NCBI GenBank assembly: GCA_014238335.1
Contig: JABABI010000013.1
Span: forward strand, 1 to 64,000
From: Fuerstiella sp.
GTDB lineage: Bacteria; Planctomycetota; Planctomycetia; Planctomycetales; Planctomycetaceae
DNA length: 64,000 nt
Reading direction: 5' to 3'
Each line of letters opens with the position of its first letter. Position 1 is the stretch's first letter. The notes beneath the pieces are model-generated. The model had not been told where the DNA came from. It did no database searches and saw only the letters and a program-made list of their open reading frames with translations. Made by a program: the position numbers and the translations under genes. This document shows, in pieces, positions 34,875-43,539 of the stretch.

Positions 34875-37055
34875 ATGAAGACATTAAGCAAACAAAGCAG
34901 ACAGTGGTGGTTCGTCCTCGGGATGTTTGTCCTCGGGCACTTCACGATCGGTGATGTTGTCGCTGACGAAAAGCCAAAGTTCACCGACTACTGCAAACGA
35001 CTCGAACAGGAGATCCAGGGAAGAAAGCACGGCTTTATGGCCGGAAACGTCACCTACTATGTGGGCGGTTTTCACGCCAGCTGGCAGTTGACCGAAGACG
35101 AAACGATCGGTCTGACTCACCCGTTTCACCACGATCTGCGGAGCCGAGGAGTTGGCCTGCTAAGAAGCGAAATCGCCGGAACGGAACACACCGGAACCGG
35201 CAACGATTTCCACGGGTGGGAGTTTTACAAGGACACCCGAGTCCTGTACGGCAGCGTCATTGTCGATGGGGAAACCTACAAACACCCCACGCCGAAAAGC
35301 ATGCGCTGGCGGCCGGACAAAATGATATGCGAGTACGAACTGGGTGGCGTCACTCTGAGAGAAGAAAAGTTCATCGCTGCTAATGACGCAGCTGCATCCG
35401 TCATCACCGCGTCAAGACCTGTGACACTCAGGTTTTCCGGGCACAGTTTCTACCATCGAAACAGCGTTTCGTCGTCCGCTGCAATCAAGCTGGACACGCG
35501 GAACAATGCAATCGTTGTATCAGAGGGTGGAACGGTGAGAAGCCGGCCCGACCCTGATGGTGGCGAACGAATCGGGCCGTGTGTTTACTCGGGCATGACA
35601 ACGGTTTTAAGTGCTTCCCGCGATATCGCTGAATCGGCAACCACCACGCGTGATCAGCAAGGCGTCCATCACTATACGTTTTCTGTTCCCTGCGACAGCG
35701 AAGGAACGACCGTTTCCTGGGCGATGCACGATGACCCCAAAGTTGCCATCGAATCCGCGGGGGAAGTCATTCAGAGTCACGAGTTGTGGCTTTCCGCCAG
35801 AACCGCCGAATTGAATCGCCAGCTCAACGAAGAAATCCCGTGGTTTCGCTGCCCCGATGAAAAGTTCGTGGATATCTACTACTACCTTTGGTCGCTGTAC
35901 CTGATGTACTACATCGACGTCGGCAAAGGCTGGGAGCTGGAGAATCATACTCAGACAGCGGTCAATAATTTCCTCGGCATGCACCGCTACGACTCCGCTT
36001 TTCAAATCAAAGTCGGTGCATGGACGACCGATAAACCCAGATACGCCTACGGCAACGTTCTTACGTGGAAACACCTCACGAAGAACGGCCGCTACCGTGA
36101 ACTGCCGAGTGGTTTGCGGATGATTTCTGACAACAAAGGAATTTCGTGGCACAGCGGCGCTTACGGCGGGGAAACTTCCGAGCACGTCCTGGGAGCCTGG
36201 CAGATTTACGAACACACAGGAGACGTTGGTTTTCTAAAGGAGTGTTACGAAGATCATTTCGAAAAACTCTTTCAAAAACAGTTTTCTGTTTTCGCCATGA
36301 ACCAGTTCGAGGTTGCCAAAACGCTCGAGAAAATGGCTCGGCTCACCGGCAACGAAACTGACGTAAAGCGCTGGCGGAAATTGATTCGGCGTGAGCCGGA
36401 ACATATCCGTGAAATGTTCGAGCAGCGCTGGGAGGTCAACGGAGTAGCCAACTACTTCGCAGCCCCGAACAATGGCATGATCATGACGAACGGATTCTGG
36501 GCCATGCGGTCTCCCTACTTCCCGAACGAATATGCCAAAGCGATGGTCGAAGCATGGGCCGTCGATCGAGAGAAGGGATTCTACGGAAAGTTTTTCCCGC
36601 TGGCGATGTCCAGGCAGTCGATGAAAACCTTCAAGACAAATGTCGATCACTCGTTCGGTTACACACCCGATACTGCCTATTTCACCCTCGACGGAATGTT
36701 CCGTCAGAGGCTGGTCGACAAGGCGACGGAGCTGACTGTAGACCATCTGGCCAACTACAACTATCACGAAGAATGGCAGATTCCGGTCGCACCTGAAGCA
36801 TACAAACGGGATCTCACTCTTTTCGGCGATCAATATTCCAATTTCAACGCAGGAAAAATCTTGCTCTACCTGGAGGGACTTGCCGGATTGAAGTACTCCG
36901 TCCCCGACCAACAACTCACGATCCGCCCGGCCCTCCCCAAAACATGGGAATGGATGGAGGTTCGACTCCCTATCGCGGATCAATGGACAAGTATTCGATA
37001 CTCCAAAGATAGTGTGCAGACCAGCGGCTGCCCGCTGTCGGTTTCCTACGACTAA
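34875..37055 (+). CDS. Exported six-hairpin glycosidase-like protein
   Basis: ATG 34875 opens a leader (WWFVLGMFVLGHFTIGDVVA); an earlier in-frame ATG (34836) adds 13 residues and is less likely. The 726-residue product has an N-terminal beta-sandwich with a WQLTEDETIGLTHPFHHDLR block. A long alpha-helical domain follows, with blocks YYYLWSLYLMYYIDVGKGWE, WHSGAYGGETSEHVLGAWQI, TNGFWAMRSPYFPNEYAKAM and TAYFTLDGMFRQRLVD. A closing sheet (LEGLAGLKYSVPDQQLTIRP) completes the trehalose-hydrolase/GH65/GH15-like (alpha/alpha)6 layout. Candidate acidic residues exist (GETSE, DTAYF) but catalytic roles are not assigned. Lies between a sulfatase and a broken hydrolase gene, same strand. Confidence 0.75.
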   Translation: MKTLSKQSRQWWFVLGMFVLGHFTIGDVVADEKPKFTDYCKRLEQEIQGRKHGFMAGNVTYYVGGFHASWQLTEDETIGLTHPFHHDLRSRGVGLLRSEIAGTEHTGTGNDFHGWEFYKDTRVLYGSVIVDGETYKHPTPKSMRWRPDKMICEYELGGVTLREEKFIAANDAAASVITASRPVTLRFSGHSFYHRNSVSSSAAIKLDTRNNAIVVSEGGTVRSRPDPDGGERIGPCVYSGMTTVLSASRDIAESATTTRDQQGVHHYTFSVPCDSEGTTVSWAMHDDPKVAIESAGEVIQSHELWLSARTAELNRQLNEEIPWFRCPDEKFVDIYYYLWSLYLMYYIDVGKGWELENHTQTAVNNFLGMHRYDSAFQIKVGAWTTDKPRYAYGNVLTWKHLTKNGRYRELPSGLRMISDNKGISWHSGAYGGETSEHVLGAWQIYEHTGDVGFLKECYEDHFEKLFQKQFSVFAMNQFEVAKTLEKMARLTGNETDVKRWRKLIRREPEHIREMFEQRWEVNGVANYFAAPNNGMIMTNGFWAMRSPYFPNEYAKAMVEAWAVDREKGFYGKFFPLAMSRQSMKTFKTNVDHSFGYTPDTAYFTLDGMFRQRLVDKATELTVDHLANYNYHEEWQIPVAPEAYKRDLTLFGDQYSNFNAGKILLYLEGLAGLKYSVPDQQLTIRPALPKTWEWMEVRLPIADQWTSIRYSKDSVQTSGCPLSVSYD

Positions 37056-37077
37056 ATTGAATCGAAGACCGTGACCT

Positions 37078-37825
37078 ATGAATCATCTCAACATTCTTCT
37101 CACCACGACCGTGCTTCTCATTACGCTTCCTGTGGACGCCCAGGAGCGAAACAAACAGGGCAAGGGAAGACGAAATGACGTCGTTCGTGGAATTCTTAAC
37201 GTTGAAGTGGTGACAGTCCCCGAAGACATAGCGGCAATTTTTGAGCAGCTTGAGCCCAGTGCTCTGCTGTATCAGCCAGTCAATAAGAAGTCGGATAAGA
37301 TACCTCTGATCATTTCCCTTCAGGGCTTCGGAGGAGGCAACCGGAACATCGAGAACAAGAAGTGGATGGGCGAAGCGAAGCGGTTGTTGAAGCCTGAGGA
37401 CAACCCGTATGAGACCATGCTGCCGGTCCCACAAACCGGCCGCGGATGAGATTCTGCGTCGCTCGACAAGATGCTGGACTACATTCTCAGTGAAAATCCT
37501 GACATCGATATGAAGCGAATTTACTGCATGGGCGGCAAAGGAACCTGGGCATGAGCCATGCACTCACCGCCGCGGTTTGCGGCCATTGTGCCGATGGGCT
37601 TTATTCCGGATCTGAGCAGGATCGAGACCATGGGCGATGGTGGGCAATCGAGATTCGAGACCACGCGTTGAAGGGATTCCCGCGTTGGAAAAGGCGCTCC
37701 GGGATCTCGGATCGACGAAAGTAAAAACGACCATTTTTCCCGGAACAAACCACGCTTCCGCGTCGGGTCTGGCGCAGAAAGAAGAGGGCGTCTGTCAGTG
37801 GCTGTTTTCCCAGTCACTGAATTAG
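37078..37825 (+). pseudogene. Decayed dienelactone-hydrolase-like esterase
   Basis: ATG 37078 starts a leader (LNILLTTTVLLITLPVDAQE) and a hydrolase-like sequence (IPLIISLQGFGGGNRNIENK). In-frame TGA codons occur at 37447-37449 and 37552-37554; the second falls at GTWA-stop-AMHS where relatives have a Trp. The nucleophile region RIYCMGGKGTWA has lost the usual GxSxGG serine block. After PMGFIPDLSRIETM the frame shifts, and the C-terminal part resumes in another frame as MVGNRDSRPRVEGIPALEKA and TIFPGTNHASASGL, ending at 37825. Multiple independent lesions mean the gene is dead. It begins 22 bases after the glycosidase-like gene. Confidence 0.75.
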
Positions 37826-37912
37826 GCCTGCGCGCCAGCGCACATGGACGGAATGCGAGATCGCGGCAGGCAGTTCGGCGGAGGTATTTTCGTTTGAACC
37901 ATGCGGCCACCA

Positions 37913-38908
37913 TCACTGAGCACACGGCACGATGGAGGATGGTTCCGGCACGGCTGTGATGGCGGACGCGATGGCTCCGGCAGCGATGATACGGTTGGAC
38001 TCGTCAAAGCGAATACTCTGTTCGAGCTCAACATGAACGAACTGCCCGCCCAGGCCGCGTGAATAGACACCTTGCTTGTTCGTGGTGCCGCCCAGCGAAG
38101 AAAACGTAGTGCCGACGACCAGCTCGTTTACGGCGACGTTCGCCGCGTCGTTGGCGTCAAACGTGTTGTAGGCATAACTCAGGAAACCGGCCGCGTTCAG
38201 TTGATCGTCCAGTGTATTAACGAACGTGGACACCATGCCAGTCCCGCTTGACAGCACGGCATCAGTGTCTGTGGGAAACGAAGCGTGTTTGTCCAGATCG
38301 AACCCGTGGATTGAATAGGCCGTTCGTTCCGCCGATCCGCCAATCCAGACCTTGTGCACCTCCTGGAATATCGATTCCGAAAGGTGAGCTACGTCAGCCG
38401 TCCCAACACCATTCGCGTTGCGATGGGCCCCGGCCATCATGAAGCCTCGAGAATCCGAATCACGAAACGCGCGAGCGGCGACGTCCCATGAATTCGTGTC
38501 GAATCGCGGATGCGGAGCTTCCAGCAGGGCTTCGTGTGTGGCACTCAGATTGACAAAGTAGGATCCCCAGCCACGCGTCGGTGTGTTGTTGACCTCTCTT
38601 AAACCATGGTAAACGTCATTGGAAACATTGTCAGTATATTGAACAACTTCATAGTTAACGACGGCGGCCTGAATTTCCGCCGTCGCTATCTCACCAGATA
38701 ATAACGTCGCCGCCGCCAGTGCAAAGTCCTTCCGTTCCGTATCGGTGGGAGCCACATACAGGCCCGTGTTCTTATCAAACGTCAGATCACGCAAACTCTG
38801 GACGTGACTGACAAAATCACCGTTCTCGATAACTCCACCGCAACTGTGCGGTCCCGGCATCAATAAGATCGAAACGGCATACAGGACGGGAACCAGAATT
38901 ATTCGCAT
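37913..38908 (-). CDS. Secreted protein with frameshifted PEP-CTERM anchor
   Basis: ATG 38908 opens a leader (MRIILVPVLYAVSILLMPGP); 331 residues follow. Blocks EAPHPRFDTNSWDVAARAFR, MMAGAHRNANGVGTADVAHL and GGQFVHVELEQSIRFDESNR resemble, weakly, zinc hydrolases of the N-formylglutamate/poly-gamma-glutamate hydrolase type; this is a guess. The C-terminus reads AVPEPSSIVPCAQ-stop: the PEP motif of a PEP-CTERM sorting tail without its membrane helix. In the next frame the sequence continues CSVMVAAWFKRKYLRR, a hydrophobic run plus basic cluster, so the anchor has been shifted out of frame. The protein may now be released rather than sorted. Confidence 0.6.
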   Translation of the reverse strand: MRIILVPVLYAVSILLMPGPHSCGGVIENGDFVSHVQSLRDLTFDKNTGLYVAPTDTERKDFALAAATLLSGEIATAEIQAAVVNYEVVQYTDNVSNDVYHGLREVNNTPTRGWGSYFVNLSATHEALLEAPHPRFDTNSWDVAARAFRDSDSRGFMMAGAHRNANGVGTADVAHLSESIFQEVHKVWIGGSAERTAYSIHGFDLDKHASFPTDTDAVLSSGTGMVSTFVNTLDDQLNAAGFLSYAYNTFDANDAANVAVNELVVGTTFSSLGGTTNKQGVYSRGLGGQFVHVELEQSIRFDESNRIIAAGAIASAITAVPEPSSIVPCAQ

Positions 38909-39250
38909 TGCGTTCAATCGACACTCCGTGGGGAAAGCTCCTGCGGAACTCCAGTCTGCTTGATGATGCAAAGTGGGCAAGGATTCTCATGCTAGCTCCA
39001 TGCCCGAACGAGAGCCAGCAAATATTGTTCCTGTCTTCAATTCGAAAAACTGAGTCAGACACAGTGCGAGAAGACACTGACGGAGCCGATCGACATGGCG
39101 TCTGTGGACTGAACCTGCGGCCCACTGATTTCGGTGTCCGAGGCTCGGTACATATTGACTCGTCCAGCGACCGGTGCGTGCAGGCTCGCACCCTACGTGA
39201 TCTTATGTTGCCGTCACGCCATCTTCATGCCGTGGCACTGTCCCAACACA
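38909..39250. other. Stretch without a supported gene
   Basis: About 340 bases between the PEP-CTERM protein start and the end of ppnP. No leader, family block, strong hairpin or repeat was seen. Confidence 0.45.
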
Positions 39251-39532
39251 TCAGCCATAAAAACACAGATAAGCAGTTGGCTGGACAGCTTTGACCTGAA
39301 ATTTCCGATTGGCATCCACCGTAAACTGGTCGCCGGCGCGATAGAACTGGGGAGCATCACCGCCGGGCAGGATTACCTGGAGCTCACCCGATACAATCTT
39401 CATGAGTTCTTTTTCGCTGGTCCCGAACTCGTACTCTCCTGTTGCCATCACCCCGGCAGTCGCTCGGCCCTCTTCGTTCTCGAAGCCGATTGATTTTGCA
39501 TTGCCGTCAAAATACTCGTTCACATTCATCAT
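39251..39532 (-). CDS. ppnP: Pyrimidine/purine nucleoside phosphorylase, DUF1255 family
   Basis: A 93-residue single-domain cupin-like protein. From the start [18 protein letters not shown] the sequence follows E. coli YaiE/PpnP closely: [52 protein letters not shown] and the closing PTAYLCFYG. The family splits nucleosides with phosphate into base and ribose-1-phosphate. Length is right for the family (about 94). The two adjacent ATGs at 39532 and 39529 cannot be separated; the longer frame to 39571 has no homology. It is a cytoplasmic housekeeping enzyme standing alone between two decaying genes. Confidence 0.9.
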   Translation of the reverse strand: MMNVNEYFDGNAKSIGFENEEGRATAGVMATGEYEFGTSEKELMKIVSGELQVILPGGDAPQFYRAGDQFTVDANRKFQVKAVQPTAYLCFYG

Positions 39533-39797
39533 GGTTGCTCTTTGAAGAAAGTCTTCTGTCGCCTTGAGCACGCGATTTTATGAACCGGGCACCGTATCGA
39601 TCAGGCATGGCCAAAACTTCAGGGGCTAAGCAACAAGCATGCCACGAACACTGCCGACCCTGCGTCTTCATGCCAGAAGCAGTTTCAAAACCCCTCCTGC
39701 ACGCCATCTGGAAACCCGATGCGTGAGCGAAGGACTGTAAACGAAGCAATTCCGGCAACTGATTCATCCACGTGAAATTACTGGCCAGGCATTCATT

Positions 39798-41069
39798 CTA
39801 CTTTGTTTGTGCAAAAGCACCTCGGTCCGTCGCGTGCACCAGCAGGAAAAACGTTACCACGGGCAGGTCGCCGTTCGGTTGTCGAGTCCGCTGGAGCTGG
39901 TTTTCGTCGAGACTCTGGAAGTCGCTCTCGCTGAGCTGCACATCGGAGTCAAAGGGGTTGTTCGTCGTGACGTTTTCGGCGGCCTCCAGATGACTCACCT
40001 GTCGGCGACTGCCGAAACTGAGTTGTTGCGCAGGATGTGGCAATCGCCGGGAACGTCGGTGACGTTGTCGCCAAGCCCGCATAGCATGTTGAAGTTCGTG
40101 CCGTTGCGGCTGGCTGAGTTGTAAAACCAGTCGCAGCCCCCGAGGTGATGATTGGCGTAAAAACCGCTGCTTTTGTTGTGTGCCGCTACACAATATTGCA
40201 CGACATGCCGCGGAATCGGATTCGGCAGCCGGCGCACAGACGTTGATCCGTAGCCTCCGACTTTGAAGCCATTGCCATCGGCACGACTCTTGAAATCGGT
40301 TGAGTAACCGTTCCGGAACGCCCAGCAGTTTTCGAACGTGACAGATTCATGAGCGTTGATACAGTCAAAGCCGTCGTCACTGTTGAGCCATGCCCGGCAA
40401 CCTCGAAAGATATTGCCACTGCCGCCCTTCGGTGGATGACAACCGAAGCCGTCCACGTTGCCACCTCGACCCTTTTCCGAAACAGAATCGTAGTTATTGA
40501 AGGCATCGCAGTTTAAGAACAGGTTGTCTGCCCCCTTCACGCCGTAGATGCCGATTGCCATCCCGTTGTGCAGACTCAGCCGTTCGTAGATATTGTGACT
40601 GCCGTCATTCGCAAAGCAGATCGACTGTGTGTGACCGCAAATCGTCACCTGCACACCAACCACTTCGATACCTTTAAAGTGCAGCCATGATCCGGAAACT
40701 GAAAACGCATGGACTCTCAGACGCGGCGGCTTGACGGCAGAAAAAACGAACACCGGCTGTTCGTTTTCATAGGCCCAGTAGTTGATTGATCGGCTTACCT
40801 TTCCTGCCGCTCTTATTCAGCCAAATCACGTTTGCCCAGATACGTTCTTTGTGGTCAACCTGAGACTCCTGTATCCGGTACGTGCCGCCTCGGATGAAAA
40901 CGGTATCGCCTGGCTCAACAGAATCCTGAGCTCGTTGAACCGACGCGAATGGTTGTTCAATCGTGCCGGAGTTGGCGTCGCTGCCGCTGGTCGCGACGTA
41001 AAATTCCCTGGCCGATGCGGAAGCATGCGACAGCAGGACAACGATCATGATGTATCGAGTCATGGCCAT
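39798..41069 (-). pseudogene. Frameshifted right-handed beta-helix (pectate-lyase-like) protein
   Basis: ATG 41069 starts a leader (MAMTRYIMIVVLLSHASASA) and the block REFYVATSGSDANSGT typical of exported parallel beta-helix polysaccharide lyases. At 40782-40789 the 4-bp unit TTGA is duplicated; the frame then stops (INQLLGL-stop), while the next frame continues NYWAYENEQPVFVFSAVKPP. The helix proper follows (GSHNIYERLSLHNG, GGNVDGFGCHPPKGGSG, DDGFDCINAHESVTFENCWA). A second frameshift near 40015-40025 moves the end (FGSRRQVSHLEAAENVTTNN, LDENQLQRTRQPNGDLPVVT) to a third frame. About 420 residues when repaired. Likely inactive. Confidence 0.78.
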
Positions 41070-41229
41070 TGTTTCCTGACATGGCTGTCACTGAGCAAAA
41101 TTCCCGGAAAAACAAATGTGCTGGCGTGCCGACCCACGAGCCTATGCCACTGGCGATGAAAATCGCTCTAGGCTGCCGCACCTCGACGGCTGATGATACG
41201 ATCTTGGAAATTCTCTCAAAGAGCAACTC

Positions 41230-41958
41230 ATGATCAACAGACTTCCAGTCCTGCGAATCGGCCTTCTTCTGCTTTTCGGCGCCGTCACACTGGTCGCGGA
41301 TGACACGAAACCGGATGTCACTCCGGTGATCAGCCGAGCGGGCGACGTTATTTTTGAAGACGACTTCGACAAGGCCGATATCCGGTCGGAGTGGGTCCCA
41401 CTGCATGGTACTCGCTGGACAATCGTCGATGGCGTTCGCAGGGGCGAGCCGTCGACCAAAGAGTATCAGCAGGAGCAGATCGCCAAAGGAAACAAACGTC
41501 ACAGTGGCGGCACTCCCAGCAGCCGGTTGATGGTTCGGACAGACGACTGCATCCTGCTGTTTCGGTTCAAACTGACGGACGGACTCAAAGGGGCTCACTT
41601 TGGTTTCAACGATGGCACGTTCAAATCAGGCACGGGACATGTGTGTCGGGTGACCGCGACAACCAATCAGGGTCTGACTCTGCAAAAGGACAAAAACGCT
41701 AAGCTCAAAGGTGATAAGGACGAAACGTTGATCGCCAGCAGTTTCAATCTTAAGCCGAACACCTGGTATTGGATGATGCTGGAAGTCGTGGGCGACCAGA
41801 TGGCCGCACAGATCTCCGGTGGCCCTGTGCTGCGGGCTCGGCACGCTCGCATCGACATGCCCAAAGGTCAAATCAATCTTCCGACTCGCGGTGGGGGCGT
41901 CATTTTCTACGACCATGTGCGCGTCTGGAAAGCCACGACGCCGCGCGATGCACAATAA
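41230..41958 (+). CDS. Secreted concanavalin-like hypothetical protein
   Basis: A 242-residue protein with leader LPVLRIGLLLLFGAVTLVAD. The body FEDDFDKADIRSEWVPLHGT, GTPSSRLMVRTDDCILLFRF, FNDGTFKSGTGHVCRVTATT and WYWMMLEVVGDQMAAQISGG has the layout of a DUF1080/LamG-type jelly-roll domain: a 'defective fabric plus WTIVDG' start and a closing strand describing a binding site. Such small proteins are common in planctomycetes and are annotated as glycoside-hydrolase-like without proof. It lies 50 bases before a sulfatase on the same strand and may act on the same glycan. Confidence 0.75.
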   Translation: MINRLPVLRIGLLLLFGAVTLVADDTKPDVTPVISRAGDVIFEDDFDKADIRSEWVPLHGTRWTIVDGVRRGEPSTKEYQQEQIAKGNKRHSGGTPSSRLMVRTDDCILLFRFKLTDGLKGAHFGFNDGTFKSGTGHVCRVTATTNQGLTLQKDKNAKLKGDKDETLIASSFNLKPNTWYWMMLEVVGDQMAAQISGGPVLRARHARIDMPKGQINLPTRGGGVIFYDHVRVWKATTPRDAQ

Positions 41959-42008
41959 TCAGCATCGTCCGGTATACGCGGCAGAGGATGAAGCCCATGG
42001 AGAAACCT

Positions 42009-43535
42009 ATGAAACACCTCGTCCTTATCCTCGCAACAATCATCGTCACGTCCTGCGGATTGACCGGAACAATTCCGGCCACCGCCACCACTCATGCAGC
42101 GAACACGGCTGCACCACCGAACTTCGTTGTGATTTTCACCGACGATCAGGGCTACGGAGACGTTGGCTGTTTCGGGTCCCCGGACATCCGCACTCCGCGG
42201 CTGGACACAATGGCGACACAGGGAATGAAGTTCACAGGCTTCTACGCCCAACCGGTGTGCGGACCGTCGCGGGCGGCACTGATGACCGGCTGCTACCCGA
42301 TGCGTGTCGCCGAACGCGGAAACACCAAACAGGTTCATCCGATTCTGCATTCCAACGAAATCACGGTAGCAGAAGTGCTTAAGGCCAAAGGGTACGCGAC
42401 AGCCTGTTTCGGCAAATGGGACCTGGCAAAACACGCTCAGAGCGGGTTCTTCATGGACCTGCTGCCAACGCATCAGGGTTTCGACTATTTCTTCGGAACA
42501 CCGACCAGCAACGACAGCGTGGCCAACCTGTACCGTAATGAAGAATTGATCGAGCCGAAAACCAACATGGCGACGCTGACCAGGCGGTACACGGACGAGG
42601 CCATCGGGTTCATGCAGAAACACAAAGAACAACCGTTTTTCGTTTACATTCCTCACACCATGCCGCATACGCGGCTGGATGCGTCCGCTCAGTTCAAAGG
42701 CTACAGCAAACGCGGACTGTACGGTGACGTGATTGAAGAAATCGACTTCAACGTTGGTCGAATTCTTGATGCGGTCGAAGACATGGGGTTGGAGAAGAAC
42801 ACGTATGTGATGTTCACCAGCGACAACGGCCCGTGGCTGATCAAGAACAAAGACCATGCCGACGGGCATCTTCCGAGCGATCACGGTGGATCGGCCGGTC
42901 CATTGCGCAGCGGCAAGGTTTCAACCTTTGAAGGCGGCGTACGAGTTCCAACGATTGTATGGGGACCGGGAAGGGTCCCGGCGGGGACGACCTGCGATTC
43001 GATCGCCAGCACCCTGGACGTCCTGCCAACATTTGCTGCTCTGGCTGACGCGGATGTTCCCTCTGACCGAATCATCGACGGAGAAGATATTCGACATCTG
43101 TTGCACGGAGAATTCGACAAGGCCACGGCGGACAAAGCGTACTTCTATTACCTGCGAGTGCACCTTCAAGCCGTTCGGCAGGGACAGTGGAAGCTGCACC
43201 TGCCGCGAGAAAAAGAACCCGTCGGGGCCGCGCCGTTCGGCAAAAATCAGCACATCGGTCCTGCTGATCGCGTTGGTTTCGCCAAACCGTTTCTGGTTGA
43301 CCTGCACAACGACCTGGGCGAAACGACCAGCGTTGCCGATCAAAACCCGCAGGTCGTTCTGCGACTACTCGCACTGGCGGACAAGATGCGCGAGGACCTT
43401 GGGGACTATGATCGAGTCGGCCGGAACATGCGATTCTTCGATGCCGCTAACGAGCGTCCCTCGCGACCTCCCGTACCTGCGCCACGCGTCCGTCGTCCCC
43501 AAAAGCCAAAGTCCGGGAAGCCGGCCGCAAAGTAA
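42009..43535 (+). CDS. Sulfatase, probable lipoprotein
   Basis: Start ATG 42009 is preferred to 41988 and 41997 because GGAG lies six bases upstream and the leader then begins MKHLVLILATIIVTSCGLTG. That leader ends in a lipobox-like VTSC, suggesting lipid anchoring. Product 508 residues: PPNFVVIFTDDQGYGDVGCF, active site CGPSRAALMTG, KGYATACFGKWDLAKHAQSG, VMFTSDNGPW, and a Pro/Lys-rich tail. These are Cys-type sulfatase blocks; GKWDL replaces the usual GKWHL, losing one conserved His. It converges with the flavoprotein gene that ends five bases away. Confidence 0.92.
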   Translation: MKHLVLILATIIVTSCGLTGTIPATATTHAANTAAPPNFVVIFTDDQGYGDVGCFGSPDIRTPRLDTMATQGMKFTGFYAQPVCGPSRAALMTGCYPMRVAERGNTKQVHPILHSNEITVAEVLKAKGYATACFGKWDLAKHAQSGFFMDLLPTHQGFDYFFGTPTSNDSVANLYRNEELIEPKTNMATLTRRYTDEAIGFMQKHKEQPFFVYIPHTMPHTRLDASAQFKGYSKRGLYGDVIEEIDFNVGRILDAVEDMGLEKNTYVMFTSDNGPWLIKNKDHADGHLPSDHGGSAGPLRSGKVSTFEGGVRVPTIVWGPGRVPAGTTCDSIASTLDVLPTFAALADADVPSDRIIDGEDIRHLLHGEFDKATADKAYFYYLRVHLQAVRQGQWKLHLPREKEPVGAAPFGKNQHIGPADRVGFAKPFLVDLHNDLGETTSVADQNPQVVLRLLALADKMREDLGDYDRVGRNMRFFDAANERPSRPPVPAPRVRRPQKPKSGKPAAK

Positions 43536-43539
43536 CAGA

